From positions 1-8,585 of the forward strand of contig JBEBHE010000210.1 in NCBI GenBank assembly GCA_040081205.1: a DNA stretch of 8,585 bases, read 5' to 3'. The notes below the pieces were generated by a model that did no database searches, was not told where the DNA came from, and saw only the letters and a program-made list of their open reading frames with translations. The DNA is from UBA5216 sp040081205. GTDB lineage: Bacteria; Pseudomonadota; Gammaproteobacteria; Burkholderiales; SG8-41. The position numbers and the translations under genes are program-made. Shown piece by piece: positions 1 through 6,486 of this stretch. Every line of letters begins with the position of its first letter. Within the stretch, counting starts at the first letter, position 1.

Positions 1-2064
1 CGCACCTGCATCGTAGTAATCACCCGTGCCACCGGCACCGCGAAAGCGCGGCCGCGCGTTGATGCGCTGAAGCAGGGTTTCCGGTATCTCATGAAAAAAA
101 CGCGATGCAATGTTGTAGCGCGTTTGTCCATGCAGCATGCGGCTTTGCGCCAGCGACAGGTATAGCCGCCGCCGCGCGCGCGTGAGCGCCACATACATGA
201 GCCGGCGCTCTTCCTCAATACCATCCGCCTCCGTCAGGCTGTTCTCGTGCGGAAACAGCCCTTCTTCCATGCCACTGATAAACACCGCATGAAACTCCAG
301 TCCCTTGGCGGAATGCACGGTCATCATTTGCAGCGCATCGGCGCCGGCAATGGCCTGATGCTCGCCCGCCTCAAGCGCGGCATGCGACAAAAAGGCCGCC
401 AGCGTATCGTCCTTATTCGCGCTCACGCCGGTGGCGTACTCTGCAATGGATTGCATGGCCTCCGGCGCGCCGGCTTGCACTTCGGGTAGATCACCCACCA
501 TCAATACGTCGTTCTCGGCGACAAATGCTGCCGCCGCATTGATCAACTCGGAAAGGTTCTCCAGCCGGTCCGCGCCTTCTTTTTCGTTTTGATAATGGCT
601 GAAGAGCCCGCTATGCTCAATCACATGTTCGATGGTTTCCGGCAGCGGCAGGCCCCGCGTCGCGTCGCGCATTTTTTCGATCAGGCCGACAAACGCACCG
701 ATGCTGGATGCGGCTTTTCCCGACAGCGTATTGGCACACGCCGCGTCCCACAAACTGATGCCACGCTCACGTGCAACTGTTTGCACCTGCTCCAGGCTGC
801 GCGCACCGATGCCGCGCGCAGGAAAGTTGATCACGCGCAGCAGCGCGCCGTCGTCGTCGGACTGCGCCACCAGCCGCAGATACGCCAGCGCATGCTTGAT
901 TTCCTGGCGCTCGAAGAAGCGCAATCCGCCATAAACGCGATAAGGCACCGACGCATTGAACAATGCATGCTCGATCACCCGTGACTGCGCGTTGGATCGA
1001 TACAGCACCGCCATGTTGCCGAGCGCAACGCCGTCGTTGCGCAATGCTTTGACTTCGTCGACGATAAAGGCCGCCTCTTCAAGATCGGTTGCCGCTTCAT
1101 ATACGCGCAGCGGCTCCCCTTTGCCTTCAGACGTCCACAGATTTTTGCCCAGCCTGCGTTCGTTATGGCGAATCAGCGCATTGGCGGCATCAAGTATATG
1201 TCCGTGCGAACGATAGTTCTGTTCGAGCTTGATGACTTTTTCGATGTGAAAATCTTTCTGCAGATCCTGCATATTCGCGCTGGACGCGCCCCGGAATGCG
1301 TAGATCGATTGATCGTCGTCGCCCACCGCAAAAATACAGCTTTCAGTGCCGCTCAGTTGTTGCAGCCAGCGATACTGCAAACGATTGGTATCCTGAAATT
1401 CATCAACGAGGATGTGCTTAAATCGCGCGCGATAGTGCTCGCGCAAAACCTCATTACGAGCAAGCAATTCATAGCATCGCAGCAGCAGTTCGGCAAAATC
1501 GACCACGCCTTCGCGCTGGCATTGCGTGTCGTAAGCCGCATAAAACTCGGTCATGCGCCGCGAAAATTCATCGAACGGCTCAACATCCCTGGCGCGCTTG
1601 CCTTCGTCCTTGGCGCTGTTGATAAACCATTGTGCCTGACGCGGCGGATAGCGCTCATCGTCCAGGTTCAACTGCTTCATCAACCGCTTGATCAGCGCCA
1701 GTTGATCCTGACTGTCGAGTATCTGAAAAAGTTGCGGCAGCCCCGCTTCGCGATAATGCGTGCGCAGCATGCGGTTGCACAACCCGTGAAACGTGCCCAC
1801 CCACATGCCGCGCGTATTGATCGGCAGCATGGCGGAGATGCGCGTCAGCATCGCTTTCGCAGCTTTGTTGGTAAAGGTAACGCCGAGCAAGCCGTGCGGA
1901 CTGGCTTGCCCGGTTTGAATCAGCCACGCGATGCGCGTGGTGAGCACACGCGTTTTACCGCTGCCGGCGCCGGCGAGTATCAGCGACGATTGATGCGGCA
2001 GCGTGACCGCTTCAAGCTGTGGTTCGTTAAGACCGGAGAGAAAAACAGGATGGGCGGGCGTCAT
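1..2064 (-). CDS. uvrD: DNA helicase II UvrD (partial, C-terminus beyond left edge)
   Basis: ATP-dependent 3'-to-5' superfamily 1A DNA helicase acting in the cytoplasm. In the family it removes the UvrC-incised strand in nucleotide excision repair and unwinds DNA in mismatch repair. My translation of the minus strand shows the motifs in order: Q motif LNEPQLEAV (12-20), Walker A AGAGSGKT (31-38), motif Ia VTFTNKAA (62-69), motif Ib GTFHG, Walker B DEFQDTN (221-227), motif III GDDDQSIY (248-255), motif IV region EQNYRS, motif V TVHSAKGLEF (from 582) and motif VI EERRLMYVALTRAR (618-631). The frame is open for 688 codons to base 1, ending in GTGDYYDAGA. UvrD proteins usually run slightly beyond 700 residues, so a short C-terminal tail is missing. 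The start is fixed by an in-frame TAG at 2074-2076, with only TTG alternatives between. No Shine-Dalgarno sequence is visible; a hairpin sits just upstream instead. Rep or PcrA are related alternatives, but overall similarity favours UvrD. Confidence 0.95.
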   Translation of the reverse strand, partial: MTPAHPVFLSGLNEPQLEAVTLPHQSSLILAGAGSGKTRVLTTRIAWLIQTGQASPHGLLGVTFTNKAAKAMLTRISAMLPINTRGMWVGTFHGLCNRMLRTHYREAGLPQLFQILDSQDQLALIKRLMKQLNLDDERYPPRQAQWFINSAKDEGKRARDVEPFDEFSRRMTEFYAAYDTQCQREGVVDFAELLLRCYELLARNEVLREHYRARFKHILVDEFQDTNRLQYRWLQQLSGTESCIFAVGDDDQSIYAFRGASSANMQDLQKDFHIEKVIKLEQNYRSHGHILDAANALIRHNERRLGKNLWTSEGKGEPLRVYEAATDLEEAAFIVDEVKALRNDGVALGNMAVLYRSNAQSRVIEHALFNASVPYRVYGGLRFFERQEIKHALAYLRLVAQSDDDGALLRVINFPARGIGARSLEQVQTVARERGISLWDAACANTLSGKAASSIGAFVGLIEKMRDATRGLPLPETIEHVIEHSGLFSHYQNEKEGADRLENLSELINAAAAFVAENDVLMVGDLPEVQAGAPEAMQSIAEYATGVSANKDDTLAAFLSHAALEAGEHQAIAGADALQMMTVHSAKGLEFHAVFISGMEEGLFPHENSLTEADGIEEERRLMYVALTRARRRLYLSLAQSRMLHGQTRYNIASRFFHEIPETLLQRINARPRFRGAGGTGDYYDAGA

Positions 2065-2067
2065 CAA

Positions 2068-2087
2068 GCGCAACTAAATGGTTGCGC
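2068..2087 (-). repeat. Perfect 7-bp hairpin 3 bases before the uvrD start
   Basis: On the minus strand GCGCAAC and GTTGCGC pair perfectly around a six-base loop. The structure ends three bases before the uvrD ATG and occupies the place where a Shine-Dalgarno sequence would be expected. No T-tract follows it, so it is not a normal intrinsic terminator for the upstream FecR-SPOR gene. A role in limiting translation initiation, or as an operator, is inference. Confidence 0.55.
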
Positions 2088-2090
2088 CTG

Positions 2091-2096
2091 ATTATA
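2091..2096 (-). promoter_or_regulatory. Candidate -10 box (TATAAT) for uvrD
   Basis: A perfect TATAAT on the minus strand lies 26 bases before the uvrD ATG, within the 54-base gap after the FecR-SPOR stop codon. No good -35 box is seen at 16-18 bases: TTAACA occurs about 20 bases upstream and ACAAGG at about 17. If used, transcription would begin around 2084 and give a leader of only about 20 bases, starting within the hairpin. I see no LexA-type CTGT-N8-ACAG operator here. Confidence 0.4.
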
Positions 2097-2118
2097 CGTT
2101 ACGAAACCTTGTTCCTTG

Positions 2119-3015
2119 TTAATAGGCCTTGGGGGCAGCTGGCGCGGATGGCACTGGCGCAGGCGCGCCACCCATCACCGCTTTTAATCGTGACGCCAGC
2201 ATGTCGCGGTCTTTCGCGGTGGCAATGCCCAACACGCATACCGCATACTGGCCACCCGTTATTGGATCAATCACGGCCGGATAGCCCGCCGCTTTCAGGC
2301 GCGTTTCCAGTTCGCGCGCGGCGTTTTGGTCTGCGAAGCGCGCAAGCTCCACGCGCAGTTTTCCGCCCGCGCGCGTCGCCCCCTGACCTTCACGAATTTC
2401 TGTTTCTTCAGACCATTCATCAATCTGCTTTTGCGGCACCTTGCCCACGGGTTTGGGTTTTTCATTGCGCGGCGCGATAAAAAACTGCAACGGCTCATCC
2501 ATCACGAATTCCTGCTTCTCATGACGCACCGAAATGCGGCCTTCGAGCAAACACACCACATCCTGCTCGTTATTGGAACGTCCCCAAACGTCGGTGCCGC
2601 GTATGCCCGCGGTAATGGTTGAAATCTTTACGTTAACGTTGCGTTCCGCGCGCGCTTTACCGAATATGCCGGTGGTGAATCGAAACGCGCCTTTCACCAC
2701 GTCCAGTGACGCGCCGACCACCTGAGTATTGTCGGCGCTCTTCTTTTCCGTCAGATTATCCAACGCCAGCGTCGCGTTTTCGCCCATCTTGACGGCACTG
2801 CCTTCGGCCATGCGCAACATCACGCGTGCGCGCTCGCCGGTGATCAACTTGTCTTTGTCGCTAAGCTGCATGCCGACCGTCAGCGGCTCGCGTTTGCCGC
2901 CGCGCTCCACCCATGCCGGGCTCACCACACCCTCAACGGTCAATACCCGGGCCGCCGCCGGTGTAACCGGCATCACGCACAGGGCCGCCAGCGCACACAT
3001 CCAAAACTTCCACAT
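2119..3015 (-). CDS. Secreted FecR-domain protein with C-terminal SPOR domain
   Basis: A 298-residue exported protein of unknown specific role. Residues 1-22 look like a Sec signal peptide (short K3-containing N-region, hydrophobic core, PAAA cleavage site). A FecR-like beta-rich domain spans about 44-165 and carries the hallmark ITAGIRGTDVWG (134-145). A SPOR-like domain spans about 219-283 (GKLRVELARFADQ through LASRLKAVMG), followed by a Pro/Ala-rich tail. SPOR domains in other proteins bind denuded peptidoglycan glycans at division sites; FecR domains occur in sigma regulators and in many periplasmic proteins. There is no FecI sigma factor, TonB receptor or internal membrane helix here, so a classical anti-sigma role is unlikely. 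An envelope or peptidoglycan-associated role is inference. The ATG at 3015 is chosen over a longer frame starting at 3066 because it gives an intact signal peptide and has a strong GAGGAG ribosome site. It is upstream of uvrD and may be co-transcribed. Confidence 0.85.
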   Translation of the reverse strand: MWKFWMCALAALCVMPVTPAAARVLTVEGVVSPAWVERGGKREPLTVGMQLSDKDKLITGERARVMLRMAEGSAVKMGENATLALDNLTEKKSADNTQVVGASLDVVKGAFRFTTGIFGKARAERNVNVKISTITAGIRGTDVWGRSNNEQDVVCLLEGRISVRHEKQEFVMDEPLQFFIAPRNEKPKPVGKVPQKQIDEWSEETEIREGQGATRAGGKLRVELARFADQNAARELETRLKAAGYPAVIDPITGGQYAVCVLGIATAKDRDMLASRLKAVMGGAPAPVPSAPAAPKAY

Positions 3016-3021
3016 AAAGTA

Positions 3022-3027
3022 CTCCTC
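3022..3027 (-). promoter_or_regulatory. Shine-Dalgarno site of the FecR-SPOR gene
   Basis: GAGGAG on the minus strand, six bases before the ATG at 3015. It decides the start codon in favour of the signal-peptide methionine, and it is the only strong ribosome-binding site I see ahead of any gene in the window. Confidence 0.85.
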
Positions 3028-3077
3028 GTCAGATACACCTGTCCATCCGTCGCAGCATGTTACCAAAGCCTTACAGG

Positions 3078-3083
3078 TATAAT
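3078..3083 (+). promoter_or_regulatory. Candidate -10 box (TATAAT) for the leuS operon
   Basis: A perfect TATAAT on the plus strand, preceded by ACAGG. The -35 region is weak: GCATGT at 17 bases spacing, or CATGTT at 16. Initiation near 3090 would give a leuS leader of about 65 bases. It is the best promoter candidate between the divergent FecR-SPOR gene and leuS. A second small hairpin with TCTGC/GCAGA arms (3103-3107 and 3116-3120) and a T-rich loop lies in the leader. Confidence 0.55.
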
Positions 3084-3099
3084 CGTGACCCTTTTCACG
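3084..3099 (+). promoter_or_regulatory. CGTGA-N6-TCACG palindrome, CRP-like operator candidate
   Basis: Arms CGTGA and TCACG are separated by exactly six bases, matching the core geometry of CRP/Vfr-family sites (TGTGA-N6-TCACA) except at the outermost base pair. It lies directly after the -10 box and covers the likely transcription start, where a bound regulator would block initiation. The match to this family is visible; actual binding is inference, and a five-base palindrome can occur by chance. Confidence 0.3.
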
Positions 3100-3156
3100 T
3101 TTTCTGCGGTTTTTTGCAGATCACTGGTTATCGTCTCAAGACCCGACTCCCGCATC

Positions 3157-5874
3157 ATGCAGCAAAAATACAATCCGCAGGTCATCGAACGCGATGCTCA
3201 AGCCTTTTGGGACAACGCGCACGCGTTCCGGGCGGTTGAATCCCCCGGCAAGCCCAAATACTACTGCCTGTCGATGTTCCCGTATCCGTCGGGCAAGCTG
3301 CACATGGGTCATGTGCGCAATTACACCATCGGCGACGTGCTCACGCGTTACCACCGCATGAAGGGTTTTAACGTATTGCAGCCGATGGGCTGGGATGCGT
3401 TCGGTCTGCCCGCCGAAAACGCGGCCATGGCCAACGGCGTGCCGCCGGCCAAATGGACTTACGACAATATTGCGTACATGAAAAAGCAGTTGCAGTCGCT
3501 GGGCTTCGCCATCGACTGGAGCCGCGAGCTCGCCACCTGCAAGCCGGAGTATTACCGCTGGAACCAATGGCTGTTCCTGCGCATGCTGGAAAAAGGCATC
3601 GCTTACAAGAAAACGCAGGTCGTCAATTGGGATCCGGTCGATCAGACGGTTCTGGCCAACGAGCAGGTAATTGACGGCAAAGGCTGGCGCACGGGTGCCG
3701 TCGTCGAAAAACGCGAAATTCCCGGCTACTACCTTGCCATCACAAAATTCGCCGACGAACTGCTGACCTCGCTCGACGGACTGCCCGATTGGCCTGAACG
3801 CGTGCGCACCATGCAGGCCAACTGGATCGGCAAATCGTACGGGGTGCGGTTCGCGTTTCCTTACGCACTGGATGGCAAGCAAGAAAAACTATGGGTGTTT
3901 ACCACCCGTGCCGACACCATCATGGGCGTGACGTTTGTCGCAGTGGCTGCCGAACATCCGCTTGCCGCGCGTGCCGCGAAAGACAATCTCGAACTCGCGG
4001 CATTCATCGATGAGTGCAAACGCGGTAGCGTGATGGAAGCCGACATGGCGACCATGGAAAAGAAAGGCATGCCGACGGGTATTTTTGTCGAGCATCCGCT
4101 CAGCGGTGAGAAAGTGGAAGTGTGGGTCGGCAATTACGTGCTGATGAGCTATGGCGAAGGCGCGGTGATGGCCGTGCCGGCGCATGACGAGCGGGATTTT
4201 GAGTTCGCGGTCAAACACAAGTTGCCAATCAAGCCCGTCATTGCACCTTTGGACTGGCCGATTAAGGGTGTGGTGACCGATGTCGATATTGGTCACGCTA
4301 ATGATGGAAGCGGAGAACGCAGGTTCTCCGTGATTCGTGTGGAAGGAGCAGAGTCTGACCTTTCCAAAACTTTGTCTTGGTGGTCTTGGCGTCCGATTCA
4401 TGCGGCTTACGGACACAGCATAAACTCTGGCAAGTACAATGGATTGGACTACCAACAAGCGGTCGATGCTATCGCCGCCGACCTTGCTGCGAAAAACCTC
4501 GGCGAAAAGCAAACGCTCTATCGCCTGCGTGACTGGGGCATTTCACGCCAGCGCTACTGGGGCACACCGATCCCGCTGATTTACTGCGGTGACTGTGGCG
4601 ACGTGCCGGTGCCGGACAAGGATTTGCCGGTGGTGCTGCCTGAAGACTGCGTTCCCGACGGCTCCGGCAATCCGCTGAACAAACGCGCCGATTTCGTCAA
4701 CGTCGCCTGCCCCAAATGCGGCAAGCCTGCGCGGCGCGAAACCGACACCATGGATACCTTCGTCGATTCATCGTGGTATTACGCGCGTTACGCCAGCGCA
4801 GGACACAATGGCGCGATGCTTGATGAACGCGCCAACTACTGGCTGCCGGTCGATCAATACATCGGCGGCATCGAGCATGCGATTCTGCATCTGCTGTATT
4901 CGCGCTTCTGGACGAAAGTGATGCGTGATCTGGGCCTGGTGAAAATGGACGAGCCGTTTTCGCGCCTGCTGACGCAGGGCATGGTGCTGAACGAGATTTT
5001 CTTTCGCAAACCTGACAGTGGCCGCATCGTTTATTACAACCCGGTGGACGTTGACATTCAGACCGACAGCAACGGCAACCGTACCGGCGCGGTGCTGCGC
5101 AGCGACGGACAGCCCGTCGAATCCAGCGGCATTGGCACCATGTCGAAGTCTAAAAACAACGGGGTTGATCCGCAGGCTTTGATGGAAGAATACGGCGCGG
5201 ACATCGCTCGATTCTTTATGATGTTTACCTCGCCGCCGGAGCAAACGCTGGAGTGGAATGATGCTGGCGTCGAAGGTTCAGCGCGGTTTCTGCGGCGCGT
5301 GTGGTCGTTCGGCTACGAGGTCGCGCAGAGCAGCACGCCGCTGACGGCAAAGCTCGACGGCATGCAGTTGCCCAGCGATCTTGCCGATGCGCGCCGTGAA
5401 ATTCACGCAGTACTGAAGCAAGCCAACTACGACGTTGCACGCCATCAGTTCAACACGGTCGCCTCCGCAGGCATGAAAATGTTGAACGCGCTCGAATCTG
5501 CGCAGAAAAGCAAATCCGATGCAGCGCAGCGGCAGGCCGTCGTGCGCGAAGGGTTCTCGTTATTGCTGCGGTTACTCTCACCGATAACACCGCATATCTC
5601 GCACCAGTTATGGCGCGACCTGGGTTACGGCGAAGACATCCTCACCGCGCCATGGCCGGAGCCCGACGACGCCGCGCTCACGCAGGACGAAATCGAACTG
5701 GTAGTACAGGTCAACGGCAAAAAGCGTGGCAGCGTACGCGTGCCGCGCGAGGCCGACAACCAATCCATTGAGGCGCTGGCATTAGCCGATGCGGAAATCA
5801 CACGCGCCATCGCCGGCAAGCCGGTGAAGAAATTTATCGTGGTACCGGGCCGGCTGGTCAATATTGTTATATAA
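3157..5874 (+). CDS. leuS: Leucyl-tRNA synthetase
   Basis: Class I aminoacyl-tRNA synthetase charging tRNA-Leu with leucine in the cytoplasm, with post-transfer editing. Visible motifs: HMGH (49-52, the HIGH signature), threonine-rich editing motif TTRADT (249-254), editing motif AHDERD (342-347), a zinc-type module with Cys477/Cys480 and Cys518/Cys521, and the signature loop TMSKSKNN (661-668). The first Lys of KMSKS is Thr here, which I recall as usual for betaproteobacterial LeuRS. The C-terminal part ends VVPGRLVNIVI. The ATG at 3157 gives the typical N-terminus (MQQKYNPQVIERDAQAFW); an in-frame GTG at 3085 is rejected because it overlaps the likely promoter. There is no clear Shine-Dalgarno. 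The protein is 905 residues against roughly 860-875 usual in the family; much of the excess lies at about 363-421, described separately. It is first gene of the probable leuS-lptE-holA operon. Confidence 0.97.
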   Translation: MQQKYNPQVIERDAQAFWDNAHAFRAVESPGKPKYYCLSMFPYPSGKLHMGHVRNYTIGDVLTRYHRMKGFNVLQPMGWDAFGLPAENAAMANGVPPAKWTYDNIAYMKKQLQSLGFAIDWSRELATCKPEYYRWNQWLFLRMLEKGIAYKKTQVVNWDPVDQTVLANEQVIDGKGWRTGAVVEKREIPGYYLAITKFADELLTSLDGLPDWPERVRTMQANWIGKSYGVRFAFPYALDGKQEKLWVFTTRADTIMGVTFVAVAAEHPLAARAAKDNLELAAFIDECKRGSVMEADMATMEKKGMPTGIFVEHPLSGEKVEVWVGNYVLMSYGEGAVMAVPAHDERDFEFAVKHKLPIKPVIAPLDWPIKGVVTDVDIGHANDGSGERRFSVIRVEGAESDLSKTLSWWSWRPIHAAYGHSINSGKYNGLDYQQAVDAIAADLAAKNLGEKQTLYRLRDWGISRQRYWGTPIPLIYCGDCGDVPVPDKDLPVVLPEDCVPDGSGNPLNKRADFVNVACPKCGKPARRETDTMDTFVDSSWYYARYASAGHNGAMLDERANYWLPVDQYIGGIEHAILHLLYSRFWTKVMRDLGLVKMDEPFSRLLTQGMVLNEIFFRKPDSGRIVYYNPVDVDIQTDSNGNRTGAVLRSDGQPVESSGIGTMSKSKNNGVDPQALMEEYGADIARFFMMFTSPPEQTLEWNDAGVEGSARFLRRVWSFGYEVAQSSTPLTAKLDGMQLPSDLADARREIHAVLKQANYDVARHQFNTVASAGMKMLNALESAQKSKSDAAQRQAVVREGFSLLLRLLSPITPHISHQLWRDLGYGEDILTAPWPEPDDAALTQDEIELVVQVNGKKRGSVRVPREADNQSIEALALADAEITRAIAGKPVKKFIVVPGRLVNIVI
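4273..4296. repeat. Inverted repeat 1 within the leuS extra segment
   Basis: GTGACC (4273-4278) pairs with GGTCAC (4291-4296). The pairing continues inward through G-T, A-T, T-A and G-T to a four-base TCGA loop, giving a stem of about 10 pairs including two wobbles on the plus-strand RNA. It falls inside the extra LeuRS residues. Confidence 0.65.
4311..4330. repeat. Inverted repeat 2 (perfect 8-bp stem) within the leuS extra segment
   Basis: CGGAGAAC and GTTCTCCG form a perfect 8-bp stem around the tetraloop GCAG. It starts 14 bases after inverted repeat 1. Two compact hairpins in tandem, both in the residues that appear added, are what suggests a palindromic element rather than ordinary drift. 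Confidence 0.7.
4374..4391 (+). repeat. Tandem 9-base repeat in leuS
   Basis: GTCTTGGTG is followed directly by GTCTTGGCG (8 of 9 bases identical), encoding the tryptophan-rich run LSWWSW region (407-411). It lies just after the inverted repeats, still in the atypical segment, and may reflect a small local duplication. Confidence 0.6.
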
Positions 5875-5898
5875 ATATTGTTTAAAAACAAATATTTA
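5872..5898. repeat. AT-rich hairpin overlapping the leuS stop codon
   Basis: TAAATATT (5872-5879) pairs with AATATTTA (5891-5898). After a one-base bulge, GTT pairs with AAC toward a small loop. The left arm begins with the leuS TAA stop codon. The stem has almost no G-C pairs and no T-tract follows, so it is a poor intrinsic terminator. It could be an RNA-processing site between leuS and lptE or simply AT-rich spacer. Confidence 0.45.
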
Positions 5899-5955
5899 AA
5901 AGCAACCTCGCTTTGCGCCTGTCCTGCTTTGCCAGTACCGCATAAAATGTTCGCT

Positions 5956-6447
5956 ATGAGACACCTTGTAATTTCCGTGATCGCAATCACGCTCGCCGGC
6001 TGCGGCTTCCAGTTGCGCGGCGCCGCCAACCTGCCTTACGACACGCTGTACGTCGCGGCGGCACCGGCTTCGACGTTTGCCACGCAGATCCGCCGCGCGG
6101 TAACGTCCGGCAGCCAGACCAAGGTCGTGGACAATCCCAAGGAAGCGCAGGCGACGCTGCATATCCTCGGCGAAGCGCGCGAAAAATCGATTCTGGCACT
6201 GTCGGGTGGCGGACGTGTGCGCGAATTCCAGTTGCGCTATCGCGTGCAATATCGCGTGGCGGACAAGGACAACAAGGAATTGCGCGCACCAACGCAGATA
6301 CTCCTGCATCGCGATTTTTCGTTTAACGATTCGGACACCCTGTCGAAAGAATCCGAAGAAGCGCTGCTCTATCGTGACATGCAATCCGACGCCGTGAATC
6401 AATTGCTGCGCCAATTGCAGGCGACGCGCGCTGCTGCAAGCCTGTAG
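5956..6447 (+). CDS. lptE: LPS-assembly lipoprotein LptE
   Basis: Outer-membrane lipoprotein that plugs and supports folding of the LptD barrel in the LPS translocon. The 163-residue product begins with a lipoprotein signal MRHLVISVIAITLAGC: the lipobox is LAGC (13-16), with Cys16 as the lipidated residue. The family-typical CGFQLRG follows immediately. The core FQLRYRVQYRV (91-101) and the C-terminal helix LLYRDMQSDAVNQLLRQL (137-154) also fit LptE (formerly RlpB). Start choice is uncertain. ATG at 5956 gives a compact signal peptide; ATG at 5947 adds MFA and is equally possible; a frame opening further upstream is too long and mostly non-conserved. None has a clear Shine-Dalgarno. It lies 81 bases after leuS and 39 before holA, the usual gene order in proteobacteria. 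Confidence 0.9.
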   Translation: MRHLVISVIAITLAGCGFQLRGAANLPYDTLYVAAAPASTFATQIRRAVTSGSQTKVVDNPKEAQATLHILGEAREKSILALSGGGRVREFQLRYRVQYRVADKDNKELRAPTQILLHRDFSFNDSDTLSKESEEALLYRDMQSDAVNQLLRQLQATRAAASL

Positions 6448-6465
6448 TTCCACCTTGCTCGCAGC

Positions 6466-6482
6466 GGATTCTTGTAGAATCC
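6466..6482 (+). repeat. Perfect 7-bp hairpin 4 bases before the holA start
   Basis: GGATTCT and AGAATCC pair perfectly around a TGT loop, ending four bases before the holA ATG. There is no T-tract and no Shine-Dalgarno between it and the ATG. Its position mirrors the hairpin before uvrD. It could modulate initiation of holA; that role is inference. Confidence 0.6.
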
Positions 6483-6486
6483 ACCG

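Larger units (their letters stand above)
4243..4419 (+). other. Atypical extended segment within leuS (end of editing domain)
   Basis: Residues 363-421 lie between the conserved KPVI and INSGKYNGLD. In E. coli LeuRS, as I recall it, about 21 residues separate these landmarks, and about 30 in betaproteobacterial enzymes; here there are 59. The part most likely to be extra is about 363-393, because the following EGAESDLSKTL resembles the normal family linker. By hand count GC over 4291-4440 is about 51 percent, against about 65 percent in a 60-base downstream sample (4561-4620). Codons such as GGA, TCT and TTG cluster here. The reading frame is maintained, so the segment is expressed in the protein. 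Imperfect direct repeats GTCATT (4237) and GTGATT (4330) lie 93 bases, exactly 31 codons, apart. Insertion versus lineage-specific divergence cannot be settled without homologues. Confidence 0.6.

Noticed and set aside
661..664. Possible loss of the first Lys of KMSKS in LeuRS as a sign of a defective enzyme (residues 661-665 of the protein, bases 5137-5151)
   Set aside because: The coordinates given here are protein residue numbers. The remaining MSKSKNN is intact, and I recall GTMSKSKNN as usual in betaproteobacterial LeuRS, so it is lineage variation rather than damage.
1165..2091. A 308-codon open frame on the plus strand
   Set aside because: It lies antisense to uvrD, whose helicase motifs are intact throughout. 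The predicted protein has no recognisable domain and arises from the codon bias of the real gene.
3085..3156. N-terminal extension of LeuRS from a GTG start
   Set aside because: The GTG lies two bases after the likely -10 box and the added residues do not resemble LeuRS; the ATG at 3157 gives the family-typical N-terminus.
3136..4512. Two long minus-strand open frames (3136-3882 and 3889-4512)
   Set aside because: Both are antisense to conserved leuS coding sequence with HMGH and editing motifs. No independent start signals or protein motifs are seen.
5872..5898. Intrinsic terminator after leuS
   Set aside because: The stem is nearly all A-T and no T-tract follows, and the downstream genes lptE and holA are in the same direction in the usual operon order.
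6455..6480. Promoter before holA (TTGCTC and TAGAAT)
   Set aside because: The spacing is only 14 bases, and the TAGAAT is part of the perfect hairpin arm.
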